A stretch of DNA of 64,000 nt from Palaemon carinicauda (Eukaryota > Arthropoda > Malacostraca > Decapoda > Palaemonidae), in contig NC_090739.1 in assembly GCF_036898095.1 (NCBI RefSeq), positions 69,978,727-70,042,726 on the forward strand, read 5' to 3'. The translations under genes and the position numbers were made by a program. Each line of letters starts with the position of its first letter. Positions within the stretch are counted from its first letter, which is position 1. Of the stretch, positions 52,193 through 64,000 are shown one piece after another. The notes beneath the pieces were generated by a model. That model saw nothing but the letters and a program-made list of their open reading frames with translations, had not been told where the DNA came from and did not search any database.

Positions 52193-53150
52193 CCTTTTAT
52201 ATTAATGCTCTTCGAATGTCATTCAATTAACCCTCGACAATTTCTCATTTGTTATTTATGTCGATATGTTATTCATTCTTTGATTATTTTCACATGAACG
52301 TAATACGTTTATGTTACTAAACCATTTTGCCCAAATTCATACATCTAATCCAATGCACTCCATTTGAAATCTGATGTCATTATTTTATTAGGCTTTGTGT
52401 GAGAGACTACCGATAAGGAATCTTGGCTCAAATATCTATAAGTGCTTGTTGTTGATGGTTCTTTATCTGGTAACGTCTTCGCCTTAGATGCTCTGCAGGA
52501 CATTATATTTGTAACGACATTACAGAGTGCTGTTTCTATTTGAAAATCTTGTTTGCCGTAAGACAAGACAGCCAGTAATTAAATCTTAGATTATCAAACC
52601 ATTTTATGCATCGTTATGATGAAAAGTCTGACCAATATTTCTTCGACATTTCGCGGAGTGTTTGCTGAATCTCCAACTGGCTCTTCCCTCAAATTTTAAG
52701 TTCGGTAGTACCCCTTTTTAAGCAATACAACTCAGATTTGTCCCTTAACACAGTTACAGTATTTCATTTTGCATTTCCTTTTATTCTTTCATTATTAAAT
52801 TCACTCTAGCAAAACAATCAAGATGAAGCCACTTCACTTTTTGGTAATTTTCAGCTTTTTCTTATTAAAGAAAAAAAAAACAATTTAGATTTTTTCTTAT
52901 TGATACATAGTTTTAATATATGGCTAACTGAAAAAGCAAACAGAAGTCAGTGAAACATAAAGATGACTGAATATGCTCGTCAAAAGTTTAAGAAATTGTA
53001 GCCAATATTTTAGTATTGATTTACATCACTGCATTAACAGTTACCTGATAAGCAATGAAGGTTTGATTTAATGCTCGTTTTGGGTTCATATTTGCCATGC
53101 TTACTAAATATGAAATTGAAATATTTTTTTTTTCGATAAGATCCTCTTAT
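52191..53150. other. no recognisable feature
   Basis: AT-rich sequence; no supportable genes or repeats. Confidence 0.5.
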
Positions 53151-53189
53151 CTAAAGTCGTGAAACCTTGAAATATTTTTAGTCAAAAAA

Positions 53190-54930
53190 AGCATCTTAGA
53201 TTTGTAAGGAGGATGGTGTTTGAGAAGTATTAAGAGTCTTGATCTGCGAATATTATAATTTCTTTGAATACGGTAGCAACATGAATTTTTCATGAAATTG
53301 GATTTTCCATATAAGAAAGGATACTCTTTGTTTAAGAGCCCTAATATGGAAATAGTAGATTGGCTCATCTACATGAGCAGTTTGATTTTGTCAACAAGAG
53401 GGTTTTGTTTGTTTGTGATTGACTCTTCGTCTTAAAAGCCCAAATCTCTGTAAAGCATTTTTGTTTTTCATCAGAAGCAGCATGACTTTTGTAAGAGGGC
53501 TCTTTTGTATTTAAAAAGTACCTTTGTAGTGAGAGCAGGATTTGTAGAATAATTCAATTGGTTTGTCTACAGAAGCGAGGTGATTTCCATCAATTGTTTG
53601 TTTTCTATTTGTTTAGATATTGAATTCTGTCTTGAGATATTAAATAAAAGAAAATAATTTTTTAAGCATTGATATTTGGTTTGGTAGAAGTGTTTGTATT
53701 TGCTTAGAAATTACCATCTGCATCAGGTTATAATCTGGTGATATTGCTTTGTCTACAGAACCAGTTAAATTTTACCGATAGGACTTTTTATTTTCGTTTT
53801 GGAAATGGCTGTATTGTTTTATATTAGGGAATGTTATGTAATGTTAGTTTTTCACTATATTATTTTATAAGTCTTAGCATGTAAAACTGAGAATATTAAA
53901 ATTTGGTTTATGGCATTCAATTGTGAATCATTTACTCTGTCAAGTGCCCATGTAGTAGTATTCGATTACAGTAGCAGTGTAATTCTATCAATAGTATAGT
54001 TGTTGTTAATTATAAATTGTCCCTTTTTATGGCATTAAATTTAGAAATATTTAAAATCGTATGTTTGCAAAAGCACTGAAATTTTCTTGGATAGACTGGT
54101 TTTTATTTATTAAGGAAAGTCTGGATATATTAAAATTATAATTACCTAGTAATAGAAGCATTGTAATTTTGTCAATAAGATGTTTTTTATTTGTATTAAG
54201 ATTTTAAATCTGGAAATGTAATAATTTATTAGCTTGCAGACGCTATGTTACTTGTCATTAGGATAGTGCGTTTTTATTTAAAGATGAATGTCTCCCTCAG
54301 GAATCTAGATTTATAAATGTCAATGGTTAGTCAGTTGTAGTAGTGTGATGTTGATAGGATGGTTATTATTTGCCTTCTTATTTTTGCAGTGGGCCGTGTT
54401 TATTAGTTGAGAAATGGCCTTTGGTGTCTTAGAATCTTACATTGTAATGTGGTTTAGTTATAGTAAGAGTTTGTATTGTATAGAAGTAGTAAAGCTGGGC
54501 ATATTGCACTATTTATTTGTGTGTAGAAGTAATTTTTTTTAACAATTTTATTTATTTGTCTTAATCCAGCCGTATTATATTTTTTTTTTCTACTCAAACC
54601 GGTGAGATTTTGACAATAGGGTGTTTTATTTCTTTAGAAAGAGCTGTCTCTGGACAGTTCTAATATGGAAATTTTATAGTTGATATGCGTACAGTACATA
54701 GGTAGTAAGATTGTTTCAATATAAGGGTTTGTATTTGTTTAAAAAATATTCTGAGTTTGTCAACAGAAATAGTTGCCAATATTATGTTTATTTCTCTTCA
54801 AATATGTTTTAAGGAAGTGTTGACTTTGATTATAAAAGTTGGTTTACCTACAAAGGTAGTGTTATTTCTCAATTGGATGGTGATTGTGTTTAAAATGGCC
54901 CTCTATGTCTTAGGAAAAACAATGATTTTT
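53190..54930. repeat. very degenerate ~100-bp tandem array
   Basis: A recurrent motif, roughly GTGNGATTTTGTCAATAGG then (A)TGTTTTTTATTTGTTT(AGAAA), can be followed at about 53,380, 53,480, 53,578, 53,766, 53,976, 54,080, 54,163, 54,244, 54,345, 54,530, 54,601, 54,708 and 54,855. Between cores, CTAATATGGAAAT(A/T)(G/T)TA and TTTGTCTACAGAAGC recur. Spacings cluster near 80-110 bp or about twice that. No coding frame is shared. Copies are strongly diverged, so it is an old array. Confidence 0.6.
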
Positions 54931-55477
54931 CATTTGTGTAATGTAAATGGTTTCAGAAGCAAATACAATTTTAACACGAAGTTTACAAAGAAGCTACTGT
55001 ATATACAACCAGTGAACAATAATAACAACGCTTTAAATTGTCTCAAATAATGATTGTATAGAAACGTTGACAACTAAAAACTGAGACATATGTATATATT
55101 ATAATAATCAGAGATTTGGTCCCTTAACACAGCGTTCCTAATAGTTATAGGATTAGAGAAACGCACAGCCACCCCTTGAAGAGTAGTAAAGAAAACGAAT
55201 GCTTAGCCGTCCTAAAGAAAAAGGTATCTATATGGGTGACTTATACAAGTTCATAATTTTGAATAGATTTCCCAAACCAATTAAGCTTTTATGGTAGGGA
55301 AGTCGTCGTTGTTGATGTTATTTTATTCTTTGTTCTTCAGTAAAATGGGGTGCGGCTAAGAATTTTAACTTGATAACATACTTTAATTAGCCTTTTTGAG
55401 GTATCGTCTTTTGGTTAATACGGAATCAGAGGGATTTTATTCCTTCGCAAATGGCTTCAAAGTTATTAATGAGACAT

Positions 55478-55480
<3 letters not shown>
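54931..55480. other. no recognisable feature
   Basis: AT-rich; nothing supportable. Confidence 0.5.

Positions 55481-55481
<1 letters not shown>

Positions 55482-55553
<72 letters not shown>
55482..55553. repeat. (TC)n microsatellite
   Basis: About 36 uninterrupted TC units. Confidence 0.97.
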
Positions 55554-55556
<3 letters not shown>

Positions 55557-55596
55557 GTAGACCACCGCTTAGCAAAACGGTGATGTTTAATAAGTG

Positions 55597-55598
<2 letters not shown>

Positions 55599-55664
<66 letters not shown>
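55599..55664. repeat. (TTA)n, the 3' tail of the adjacent LINE
   Basis: About 22 TTA units. On the minus strand this is a (TAA)n tail directly following the LINE 3' end (GTTGCAGCTTGGCTTA). Confidence 0.9.
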
Positions 55665-55666
<2 letters not shown>

Positions 55667-57260
55667 AGCCAAGCTGCAACTCAGGTTGAAAAAGCAGAAT
55701 GCTACTTGAAATTTTGGAGTTCCACCGCCAAATTAGGAAAATCATTCTACAATCTGGTCACGACGGGAATAAAACTAATAGATTAATGTGTAGTATTGAG
55801 CTTTATGATGGACAACTCATGGCAGAATTAACTGCATACCTACACTACGTACAGAATGGTAGTCTGGGAAGATTTGAATGCAATAGATGAACTGAATTAT
55901 GATAAATCTTATGAAACATGTATAAAGAATTAACTGAACGATGGTGCCAGCCATTGATATCCAGATTAGGAATAAGGAATTTAATAATCCGCAAATTTAT
56001 ATTAAGTAAATTAAGATTAGTCAGCATCTGAAGATCAAACACGAGAAAAATACTAAAAACAAGTTGAATGAAAGAATTAAATCCTTGCTTCAGGATAGAC
56101 TGATTGTCGAACATCTTTAAAAACTTTCTTAGTAAACCATTTTTTTTTTTGTGCAATTGAAGAAGAAACACACAAATGTGCTTCGTAAAATTTAAGTTGC
56201 TATTCAGAATCACTCAAAATTTTAAAAGAATTGTATATAGTTGAAGAGTCATTATCAATGCAAAGGTATAGATGTTGAGGAGCCGGTATCCTTGGTCTAC
56301 CCACAATCATACTTTGAATTTTGTTAATATTCAACTTCGTACCCCATAATTTACACCATTCACTAATTTGAGATAGATCTCTGTTAAGGAACACAGCAAC
56401 CATAAGGTTACATTCAAGTTTCCAACGTTGCACAGAAATCCCTTGATTGAGGTTAGGAAATTCGTATGATAGGCCTTGATTTTAGTGCTGCTTTTGACCA
56501 TGTTATTCATGAGGCCTTTGTTTTCAAATTTAAACAGATGAGTGTAGGTGGGTGTTCTCTTAACATCGTCATTGGTTTTTTCAGTAATAGATAGCAGAGA
56601 GTTGTTAATGGGCATTACATACTCCAAGACCTTTGCGAATGCCAAACTGCAAATTAGGAAACAGGTGATAAAATTTAGCATACCTAATTAGACGTTTTGC
56701 AAAAAAATGTTCAAATACTTTAGATAACATGGAAGTTATGGGCATTAGGAATTAATTACCAGGGCTAAAGCTGCCACAAACACATTTATCAAATGGAATA
56801 ACATTATCAATTCGGAGTAATAATACCAGTTCTCCAACAAATGTATAAAGAACCTCTTCTTGCTAACTTCGGAAAAATACCAGGCATGATCAGATGCTCC
56901 AACTGGAGGACCAACCTTGCTTGTTATAACATCAAAATCGGTGTATATTCTCATTTATTATTAGCTCCCAGCCTGATTGAGAGTCAAAGTTCAAAGCTTG
57001 GCCATGACAATATGTAGGAGAAACAATTTAACCACTCCCTATGGTGAGCATTGAAAAAACCAACAAGAGCAAAAGAGGTCTATCATAATCTTGTATCTTA
57101 GCCGTAGTGGTGAGAAGAGAATCAAAGATAGTCCATCATGTCTGGAATCCGATAGATAGAAGACGATTAAAAGCTGTTATGCCTGCCACAAAATTTTATG
57201 ACGCGAAACTCATATCCACTTACGAGAAGCAGGGTACTCAGTCCTAATATAAACCGTCGT
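55665..57260 (-). pseudogene. decayed Jockey-like LINE with (TAA)n tail
   Basis: Read on the minus strand. The endonuclease remains as YRIPD near 57,150, FNAHHREW near 57,045 and VGPPVGASDHAW near 56,900. RT remains include the DLSQISEWCKLWGTKLNINK and SMIVGRPR segments (near 56,360-56,290), FKILSDSE, then after a shift KKNGLLRKFLKMF and FNSFI. The C-terminal FLIPNLDINGWHHRSVNSL and KIYHNSVHLLHSNLPRLP end near 55,850. The order matches Jockey-superfamily LINEs. Much of the palm domain is missing or unreadable. The 3' UTR runs to 55,665 and ends in the TAA tail. Confidence 0.78.
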
Positions 57261-58340
57261 TCCCCATGTCCTAGGAATGCCATCCCATTTCAAAGTTATT
57301 GATTTCTTAAACCCTGGAATGAGTAGCTCATATAAGTGCCGCAGTTAAAAAGCCAAAGTTTTAGAGCATAGTAAAACATCATACTGCCTAGAGGCAACTG
57401 TAAGGTCTTTAATATTACAATGTAGTCCACGAATATGCAATACATTAGACGAACAAAGTCTAGGACGCACTAGTCATGGATTTTTTTTCTAGCATCTCCA
57501 GGCAGAAAAAGAATCAAAAGCAACGAAAACGGACTTATCATTTAAAGATAACGAAATCAATATGTTATACAATTAATGCAGAGAAAATAAAAGTGCATTT
57601 TATAAATAGAAGGCAAAACGTTTGATAAAATTAGTCAACATGGTGGAGCAGATACAGCATAGAAGGCTTTGTACAATACCCTCCAGGATAGCCACTTCAA
57701 ATGAAGCAAGGACAGTAACGATGGTTTTGAAAACAAATGGTACAAAGGAAGATTAAAGAAAAAAAAACGGATAGGGAAAAGGCATCCTTTGCCCTTTTAT
57801 TAAGCCTGACCAACACTTAAAAACCAAGAGAAATCATAGAATAGTGTGCCTGAGAGTACCATCAAGCAAGAGAACTCTTAACTCAAGATAGTGGAAAACC
57901 ATGACACTACTCAAGACTGTAGAACATTGGTTTGATTTTAGTGTCCCTCTCTAAGAAGAGGTCCTTAGTTGATTACCGTAGCCAAAGTCTATTCTACCCA
58001 AACCAAGTGGAAAGTAGCCACTGAGCAATTATAGAAGTTAACCTTTTGAGTGAAGTATTGTTCCACTTGCTTTGTGTTGTCAGGTGTATGAGGAAAGACA
58101 AGAATGTGTAACGATTAGGCCAGACTTTTTGGTGTATATGTAGGCTAAGGAAAATGTTTTGCTATCTGACTACTTAAAGGACCCTATAACTCTTACAGTA
58201 GTATCTCAATGAGTAGTAGGTGCCTTGGCAAACCTACTACCTGCTAAATATATAATACCTACGACCGTGATTTAAATGAAAAAGTAATAACAGTAAAATT
58301 GATTATGCTTGACAACAATATTCTTTTGTGTTGTTTTTAG
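57261..58340. other. no recognisable feature
   Basis: AT-rich; no gene or repeat that I can support. Confidence 0.5.
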
Positions 58341-58425
58341 GTCGTGCTCACTTGAATTATAAGGCATAAAAGATCCTCGATCTAGATCATCCCAAAGAAG
58401 GGGTCATGAAGGAACTGCAGATAAG
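58341..58425 (+). other. candidate spliced exon (acceptor and donor), possibly 5' UTR plus start codon
   Basis: An 85-bp segment is preceded by a good acceptor (TTGTGTTGTTTTTAG) and followed by a consensus donor (AAG|GTAAGT). All three frames contain stops in the first two thirds. From ATG 58,406, however, the remaining 20 bases are open to the donor, as in an exon carrying the end of a 5' UTR and a start codon. No downstream exon was recognised, so this is a weak prediction. Confidence 0.25.
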
Positions 58426-59370
58426 GTAAGTGCTAAAACCTTTATTTCGTGTAAATGCGGTGTTGCGATTGTTAGTATTTTAGAGTCAGTTTTGACATGA
58501 TTAATTTACACAGAATATATTGAATATTAAAGGAAACACTGCTATTTTACCTAATCCAGGTAGTTGTACTTCTATGAGGACTAACTTCACTGTGATTTTT
58601 CTGATAATTTTGCTGTTGTTTTTAGACATCGTTTTGGTTTTTTACTAATCTAGTCTTGCATATCTTCTTGTGTGCAACAATATCTTACAGCTGCATTTGT
58701 GTCGCAAAAGTTGCAGTTGCTAGTCTTCCTGTTAAGCTTTCAGATGCTGAAATGCGATGCTACTATCCTAGGTATAGAGGTTAAAGCACCCTCTTTCCCT
58801 CTTGTGCTGTTGTAATATCACGACTTAAACAGTGACTGGTCTCTCGTATAAAAGACAACCCAAAAATTGCACCTTGGTATATGTTTTAGTTTACTCAAAT
58901 TTGTCTTTACACTGTTATGAAGTGTCTCGTTGATAATCATACTCGTTAAATGCATACTCAAACTAGGTTTTGATGCAGAGTAAGTCTGATTATAATTCCC
59001 TTCGAAAACTTGGTATCATGCCCGAATCCAGGATCTTATAGGCCCTCCGAATGGGTTATATATTATAGTTTAGCCTGTCTTCATCATGGTAATCTCTAAT
59101 ATTTGTCACATGTATCAGTTTGTATATAAAATCAGCTGTATGTTGTGTATATTTCGAGAACGATGTACAATAGTTTACTTTCGCTTCGTATCATTGAAAA
59201 TCGTTTTATAGGAAATATGTTTGGTATACAGCTTTCATTTATATATATTTACTAGATAGGTGCAACTTGGGACGGGTATTATGTTTGGAACGTGTAGTTT
59301 CCCTCGTTGAATGTCGCTCACTATCACGCTAATTGATTTTTCTTATACTTTTTTAATGAAAGCCAGTTGT
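58426..59370. other. no recognisable feature
   Basis: AT-rich; no gene or repeat that I can support. Confidence 0.5.
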
Positions 59371-59439
59371 CACCTGAACTACAAAGGTTTTGATAGAAAT
59401 CATTCGAAATAAAACTCATATAATTAGGTAAAACTACTT

Positions 59440-60050
59440 CAGATATTAAAATGAAAATTGGCAAGGTCAAAGAAAATATGTTTAATATCAATCCCGGAAA
59501 TTTCCATTTGGATATGTAAATTACTTTAGGAGCCATTTACTACGGTGCCGAAAATAACCTTTCCATGCATAAAAAAAACTCCTATAGGTGTTTTCACAGT
59601 AGATACAGTATTAAAATTGGCATAGACGAAGTAAATGTCTGTCCGATGAATCCCTGAAAATTTCTTTTAGATATGTGAATTAGTCTAGTAGAAATTTACG
59701 TCGCCGCCGAAAATCAGCATCCCGACCATACCGAAAAAGAGCTGCTGTGACTTTTCTATGACTTGTATCGATATGAAAATTTAAATAAAAGTAGTTCACT
59801 TAACCCCCGATGAACCTTGTGAAAATCATTTGGATATCTGTAAAACTTTAGGAGGAGTTTATTGCCCCACACGGATTTTTTAGCTAAAGTGGTAATTTTT
59901 GTAAAATTACCACAAGGGCATGTCTATAGCAGGTATGAACAAAATATTTGACAGAGACGAAGGTTATATATATCCTAACAATCCCTGAAAATTTCACATG
60001 TATATCTGTATTAGTATAGGAGTTATTGGCCCCGCTACCGAAAATATTAG
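59440..60050. repeat. degenerate ~160-bp tandem repeat, four copies
   Basis: The block ATCCCTGAAAATTTC, then (T/A)TATCTG(T/A)ATTAGT(T/A)TAGGAG and a CCGC(C/T)(A/G)CCGAAAAT ending, recurs at about 59,493, 59,648, 59,812 and 59,980 with substitutions. Spacing is about 155-168 bp. No coding potential seen. Confidence 0.65.
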
Positions 60051-60233
60051 CTTCCTCCACCCCCGCCCTCTCTCGGAACTCTGCAGTGAAAAGGAATAAC
60101 CAGCCAGCCTATGAGGTGGGGTTAGTTATCTTAAAAAAATTTTGGTGCTTTACATAGGGTCACTCAATTCGTTCGCGACAATTATTATGTATAATGTAAG
60201 TATACGTATATACAGTTTATTCACACACAAACG

Positions 60234-60234
60234 C

Positions 60235-60311
<77 letters not shown>
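60234..60311. repeat. (TA)n microsatellite
   Basis: TA run interrupted by CACACATACA near 60,257. A second, shorter run is at 60,531-60,577. Confidence 0.95.
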
Positions 60312-60313
<2 letters not shown>

Positions 60314-60530
60314 TATATATTGTTTCTATAATGACCATAAACAGACTGGAGTGAAAGGACATATGCGAGGCATTTGTCCTGCTGTGGTCTATCAACGACT
60401 GATAATGATGGTGAGGATGATATAATTGCTAGGATAATTAAAATACCATTTAAATCATGATCGGTATATTCTGTTTTCAAATATTTTGAAAATATGAGAC
60501 CAGTAAGTATTCAGATACACATACACACAT

Positions 60531-60564
<34 letters not shown>

Positions 60565-60629
60565 ATATATATATATGCATGTGTCTGTGTATGTGTGAAG
60601 ATCTGGATTTATGTATGAAAAGAGACAAG

Positions 60630-60822
60630 ACCCAATTTACATTTAATTCGGGAGATTTCAATGCTAAAGGAGGTCAAAAGAAGAGAGAAGAATCAGCTGT
60701 AGGTAGATTTGGAGTAGGCACAAGGAATGACAGGGGAGACATGCTTTGAGAATTTGCGGTCAAAAAACAATCTAAAAATCATGAGCACCTTATTTTATAA
60801 AAAAGGAACAAAGACTTCTGTC
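60630..60822 (+). pseudogene. LINE endonuclease fragment, plus strand
   Basis: The plus strand reads NSGDFNAKGGQKKREESAVG, then RFGVGTRNDRGDML, a stop, EFAVKKQS and YKKGTKTS. This is the GDFNAKxG...G.GxRNxRGxxLxxFA portion of a LINE AP-endonuclease. It stops at 60,822, where sequence of the opposite orientation begins. Confidence 0.7.
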
Positions 60823-61563
60823 ATGTCCTTCCACTTACGCCTGTTCGTGGTGTTTCTATGCCAGTCTATACCTTCAAAATTTTCTTGGTTCGTCAATCCA
60901 CAGCCTTCTCGACTTTCCCTTGTTTCGTTTGCAATCTCTAGGGACCTGTTCTGTTACTTTTCGTCCATCTATTATCTAACATTCTAATTATATGTCCTCC
61001 CCATGTCATTTATTTTCCTTACATGTTATTAGGATACTCTCTACTTCAGTTTGCTCTCGTATCCATGTTGCTCTTTTTCTGTCTCTTATTGTTATTCCAT
61101 CATTATTCTTTCCATAGCTCCTCGAGTTGTAACTAGCTCATGTTCTAAGGCTTTAGTAAGGCTCTAAGTGTCTGGTGCATAAGATAATACTAATAGGGTC
61201 ATTTAATTAAATACATTTCTTTTTAGAGAGAGTGGCATTTTACATTTCATAATCTCATTTTGTTTACCAAAAGCTCTCCACCCCATGCTTAACCTTCTTT
61301 TAATTTCGGTCTTATATCCTGGGACGACTTTTACTGTCTGTCCTAAGTATGCATAATCATTAACAATATCTAGAAGTTCATCTATAACCATTTTTTGTTG
61401 TCTCTTCATTTTCATTGATCATTATGATAGTTTTACTTTTATTAATTTTCAGTTCTATATTTCTGCTTCCTCTGTTCAAATCTTCTACCATCTTTGTAAT
61501 TCCTCCTATGTTATATAATAGATGGAGGAGAATAGTAATAGTCTGAAAATAATTACTGCCCAT
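60822..61563 (-). pseudogene. LINE RT C-terminal half, minus strand
   Basis: The minus strand from 61,563 reads KMVEDLNRGSRNIELKINKSKTIIM, then YAYLGQTVKV, EIKRRLSMGWRAFGK, and in other frames ITIRDRKRATWIREQTEVE and DWHRNTTNRRKWKDMTE, ending at 60,822. This is the thumb and C-terminal part of an endonuclease-type LINE RT. Confidence 0.75.
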
Positions 61564-61569
61564 TAAGTT

Positions 61570-62040
61570 TACTCTCCCTAATATTTAATATATTTATAAA
61601 AATCCTATTCGGCTTAATAAAAAGACAACTGTACTTTAATCAACGAAGAGAGCAGGCACGTATTAGAAGCAGGTATTCAACAACTGATCATGTCCTTACA
61701 ATTAACTAGCTAATGGAAAAATCAACTGATTATAACAAACCTGTATGTGTAGCATTTTTAGATTATGAGAAAGCTATTGTGGCTGTCAAAACCTTAGCAG
61801 TAATGAAAGCCCTTCAAAAGAAACGAATAGATGAATCTTATGTTAGGACATTTGAAGGAATATTTATATCGGTTGTACAACAATCCTAAAACATCACAAT
61901 GGTAGTGAGAAAATTCCTAATAAGAAAGGACTTAGACAGGGAGACCCCATCTCTACTAAATTATTCACAGCATGCCTAGAAGAAATTTTTTTAAAATTTA
62001 GATTAGGTAAATGTAGGAATTAACATCAGTGGTGAATATC
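61570..62040 (+). pseudogene. LINE RT N-terminal half, plus strand (inverted relative to its C-terminal half)
   Basis: The plus strand reads IKRQLYFNQRREQARIRSRY, then STTDHVLTIN, KPVCVAFLDYEKAIVAV (the palm motif A region, the normal AFDSV being changed) and RKDLDRETPS, ending with GINISGEYL at about 62,030. It begins seven bases from the start of the opposite-strand C-terminal half. The two meet head to head, as in a 5'-inverted LINE insertion. Confidence 0.75.
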
Positions 62041-62082
62041 TTTAGTGAACCATGGGAGGAATTGCAAAAAAACATATCTATA

Positions 62083-62178
62083 CAGTATATATATATATAT
62101 ATATATATATAATGTGTATGTATATATATATAATATATATGTATATATGAGTGTGTGTATGTATGTATGTATGTATGG

Positions 62179-62209
<31 letters not shown>

Positions 62210-62459
62210 TACAGTATATGAATACTAGGGTTCGATGCCATTATGAGGTAGAAATTTATATATATGCATATATATATATGTATATATATACAGTATATAT
62301 ATACTGTATATATATATATATATACTGTATATATATATATATATATATATACGTATATATGTATATATATATACGTATATATGTATATATACAGTATATA
62401 TATATATATATATATATTGTGTGGGAATAATTGGATTCGATCCCAGTATGAGGTAGAAC

Positions 62460-62506
<47 letters not shown>

Positions 62507-62542
62507 CTGTATATATATATATATATATATATATTCTACCTC
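62083..62542. repeat. long (TA)n/(GTATA)n microsatellite with two interspersed repeat scraps
   Basis: Mostly TA with CAGTATATATACTG palindromes. Two short non-TA islands, GGGTTCGATGCCATTATGAG near 62,229 and TTGGATTCGATCCCAGTATG near 62,431, are copies of each other (GATTCGATnCCAnTATGAGGTAGAA) and resemble a tRNA B box (GGTTCGATCC), perhaps SINE remnants. Confidence 0.85.
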
Positions 62543-62599
62543 TATATAATATATGATTATAATGTCTGTGTGTATTTATGTTTTTATTTGTGTGTGTGT

Positions 62600-64000
62600 G
62601 TGCAGCTACTTGACAATTCACAAGCCCACATACATACACTCCCTAAATTGGTACTTTTACATGGACCTGAAGCAGATAGATACTGTAGAGAGATAAAGAG
62701 TTAGGACTATAAGATGAGTACCCCTTTCCAGTCCGTGAGGGTATTATCTGTGTCAATCTGTCCTAACCGTGGTCGCGGCCTTTCCTGTCCTATCGGCCGT
62801 AAACGAGAAAACTCGTCAATTGTCTTCGAGGTCATTTCATATCTCTATAAGAGGCATACTTAAATTTTCCGGAAGGATGTTCCCATTTTCTCTCCAGGGC
62901 TAATCTCTCAAATCTCTCTTTTCATTATTGTGTATAGGATTAGCTACGACCGCATTTTAAAACGAACGCTTGAATACCTCTAGTAATCCGGTACCGTTAA
63001 ATCTCGCGATGGCAATCGTCAGATGGTAAAAGCCATGATGATTTTTGTACAAAATAGTTAGTAATGATTGTTGGGTATAATAAATTTTAATAGTCAGCCA
63101 AGACACTGGTTTAAATCTTGCTAAACTAATGTTACCGCTAATCTGTCTTCTTTGAAGTACAAAAATAATTAGAAATCCAAATTCGTTAATCCCGATTCAT
63201 CAAACATTATTTTACATAGCATAGAAAAGGGCATTAATAGTTACTTTTCCTATCCTTATCTCTTCCTCGTGTATAAGTCCTTATAGTAGAAGAATTTGTA
63301 TACATGAAAATACAATTTTAGCTTACGTGCGTACCATAAGAATCTATGGTGAAAGAAAATGGGTGACAACATGGAGAGAATTTAGTATCGCAAAAACAGA
63401 ACCGGTCTACTAGAAATGTATAGAAATGGGGTTTCAAGACGATCATGTATGAATTAAAAGGCAATTTGAATAATTGTTTTTTTTCGTAAGGATTATATAG
63501 TAATTTTATCTTTATTATATTTACTATATATGTAATTATATTTCTTTTTTGGTGTCTTTGGTCGTTATTTCATTGTGAACGTGTTCATATATCTTCACAA
63601 GGAATCATTTCTTTCTTTATTACATTTTATTTTTCTTTACGCGTATATAAGTGTTTAGTAAAACAGGGAACGATTAATGCTCGGGTTAATGTATTTGAAA
63701 ATGAATAAAAGCATCTTGATATTATGGGGAATTGTTATGATTAGATCATAGAGACTTCATAATTAAACCTAATAAGCTTATTCGAATAAAGGAGCTTTGA
63801 AATTCAGAACCTTTGATACACGTAGCAACGGGAAAAATATGAATGATAAATTGCAAGCTATTCTTTGTTAATTTATCATAAAGCAAAAGTTAACTGTTAA
63901 TAGTAATTGTTATATTTGACAGCTTGTTCACTAGAAAATCGTCAACAGTATATGACTGCAGATATTACACATATATTAACTTAATATCTTGTCTTTCGAT
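62600..64000. other. no recognisable feature
   Basis: 1.4 kb of AT-rich sequence to the window end, with no supportable gene, RNA or repeat. Confidence 0.55.

Noticed and set aside
59885..59918. Short hairpin GTGGTAATTTT / AAAATTACCAC, possible microRNA
   Set aside because: Only an 11-bp stem with a tiny loop inside a degenerate tandem repeat; too short for a pre-miRNA.

Overview
This window is eukaryotic, intron-era, AT-rich DNA that looks like a crustacean genome, most likely a decapod shrimp. That is an inference from three things: very dense (TA)n, (TG)n, (GA)n and (TTA)n microsatellites; several dispersed repeats that I recall from shrimp sequences; and three DIRS-type tyrosine-recombinase retrotransposons, a class common in decapods. 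I find no convincing host protein-coding gene, rRNA or functional tRNA. The window is best read as layers of transposable elements inserted into, or next to, one another.

Layout. 1-9.8 kb: microsatellites, two copies of a tRNA-derived SINE on the minus strand (2.45-2.6 and 3.94-4.25 kb), a tandem CCAAT-box doublet just upstream of a short zinc-ribbon-like ORF (5.55-5.92 kb), a 300-bp piggyBac-type MITE in a GC-rich tandem repeat (6.15-6.45 kb), and a ~765-bp foldback element (7.08-7.85 kb). 9.85-24.82 kb: DIRS element B, ~15 kb including a second, distinct DIRS element (A, 10.241-16.922 kb) inserted in its gag. 24.87-26.28 kb: an internally deleted Tigger/pogo-type DNA transposon. 26.30-38.06 kb: DIRS element C, a close relative of B, carrying an internal ~1.97-kb tandem duplication into which a 1,875-bp MULE-type transposon (34.148-36.022 kb) has jumped. 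38.6-41.8 kb: a decayed LINE on the minus strand, itself hit by two shorter repeats. 41.9-48.2 kb: a 6.3-kb Harbinger-like element, sitting in a mariner-like remnant and filled by a 3.6-kb, 43-bp-unit minisatellite with higher-order periodicity. 48.6-64 kb: mostly ordinary AT-rich DNA with three more LINE fragments, two very old degenerate tandem arrays (53.2-54.9 and 59.4-60.1 kb) and long TA microsatellites.

How the DIRS parts work together. Each element encodes Gag (cysteine motif near the N-terminus, RS/P-rich middle, conserved C-terminal domain with a basic tail), then Pol (reverse transcriptase, RNase H and a Dam-methyltransferase-like region) in the +1 frame relative to Gag, then a tyrosine recombinase overlapping the end of Pol in a third register. 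Inverted terminal repeats and an internal complementary region (ICR) complete the DIRS plan. In A and B the ICR equals the complement of the two outer ends joined together, so it fixes the element boundaries almost to the base. Most reading frames are broken by stops and frameshifts. The recombinase of B (23.001-23.987 kb) is the one long intact enzyme ORF.
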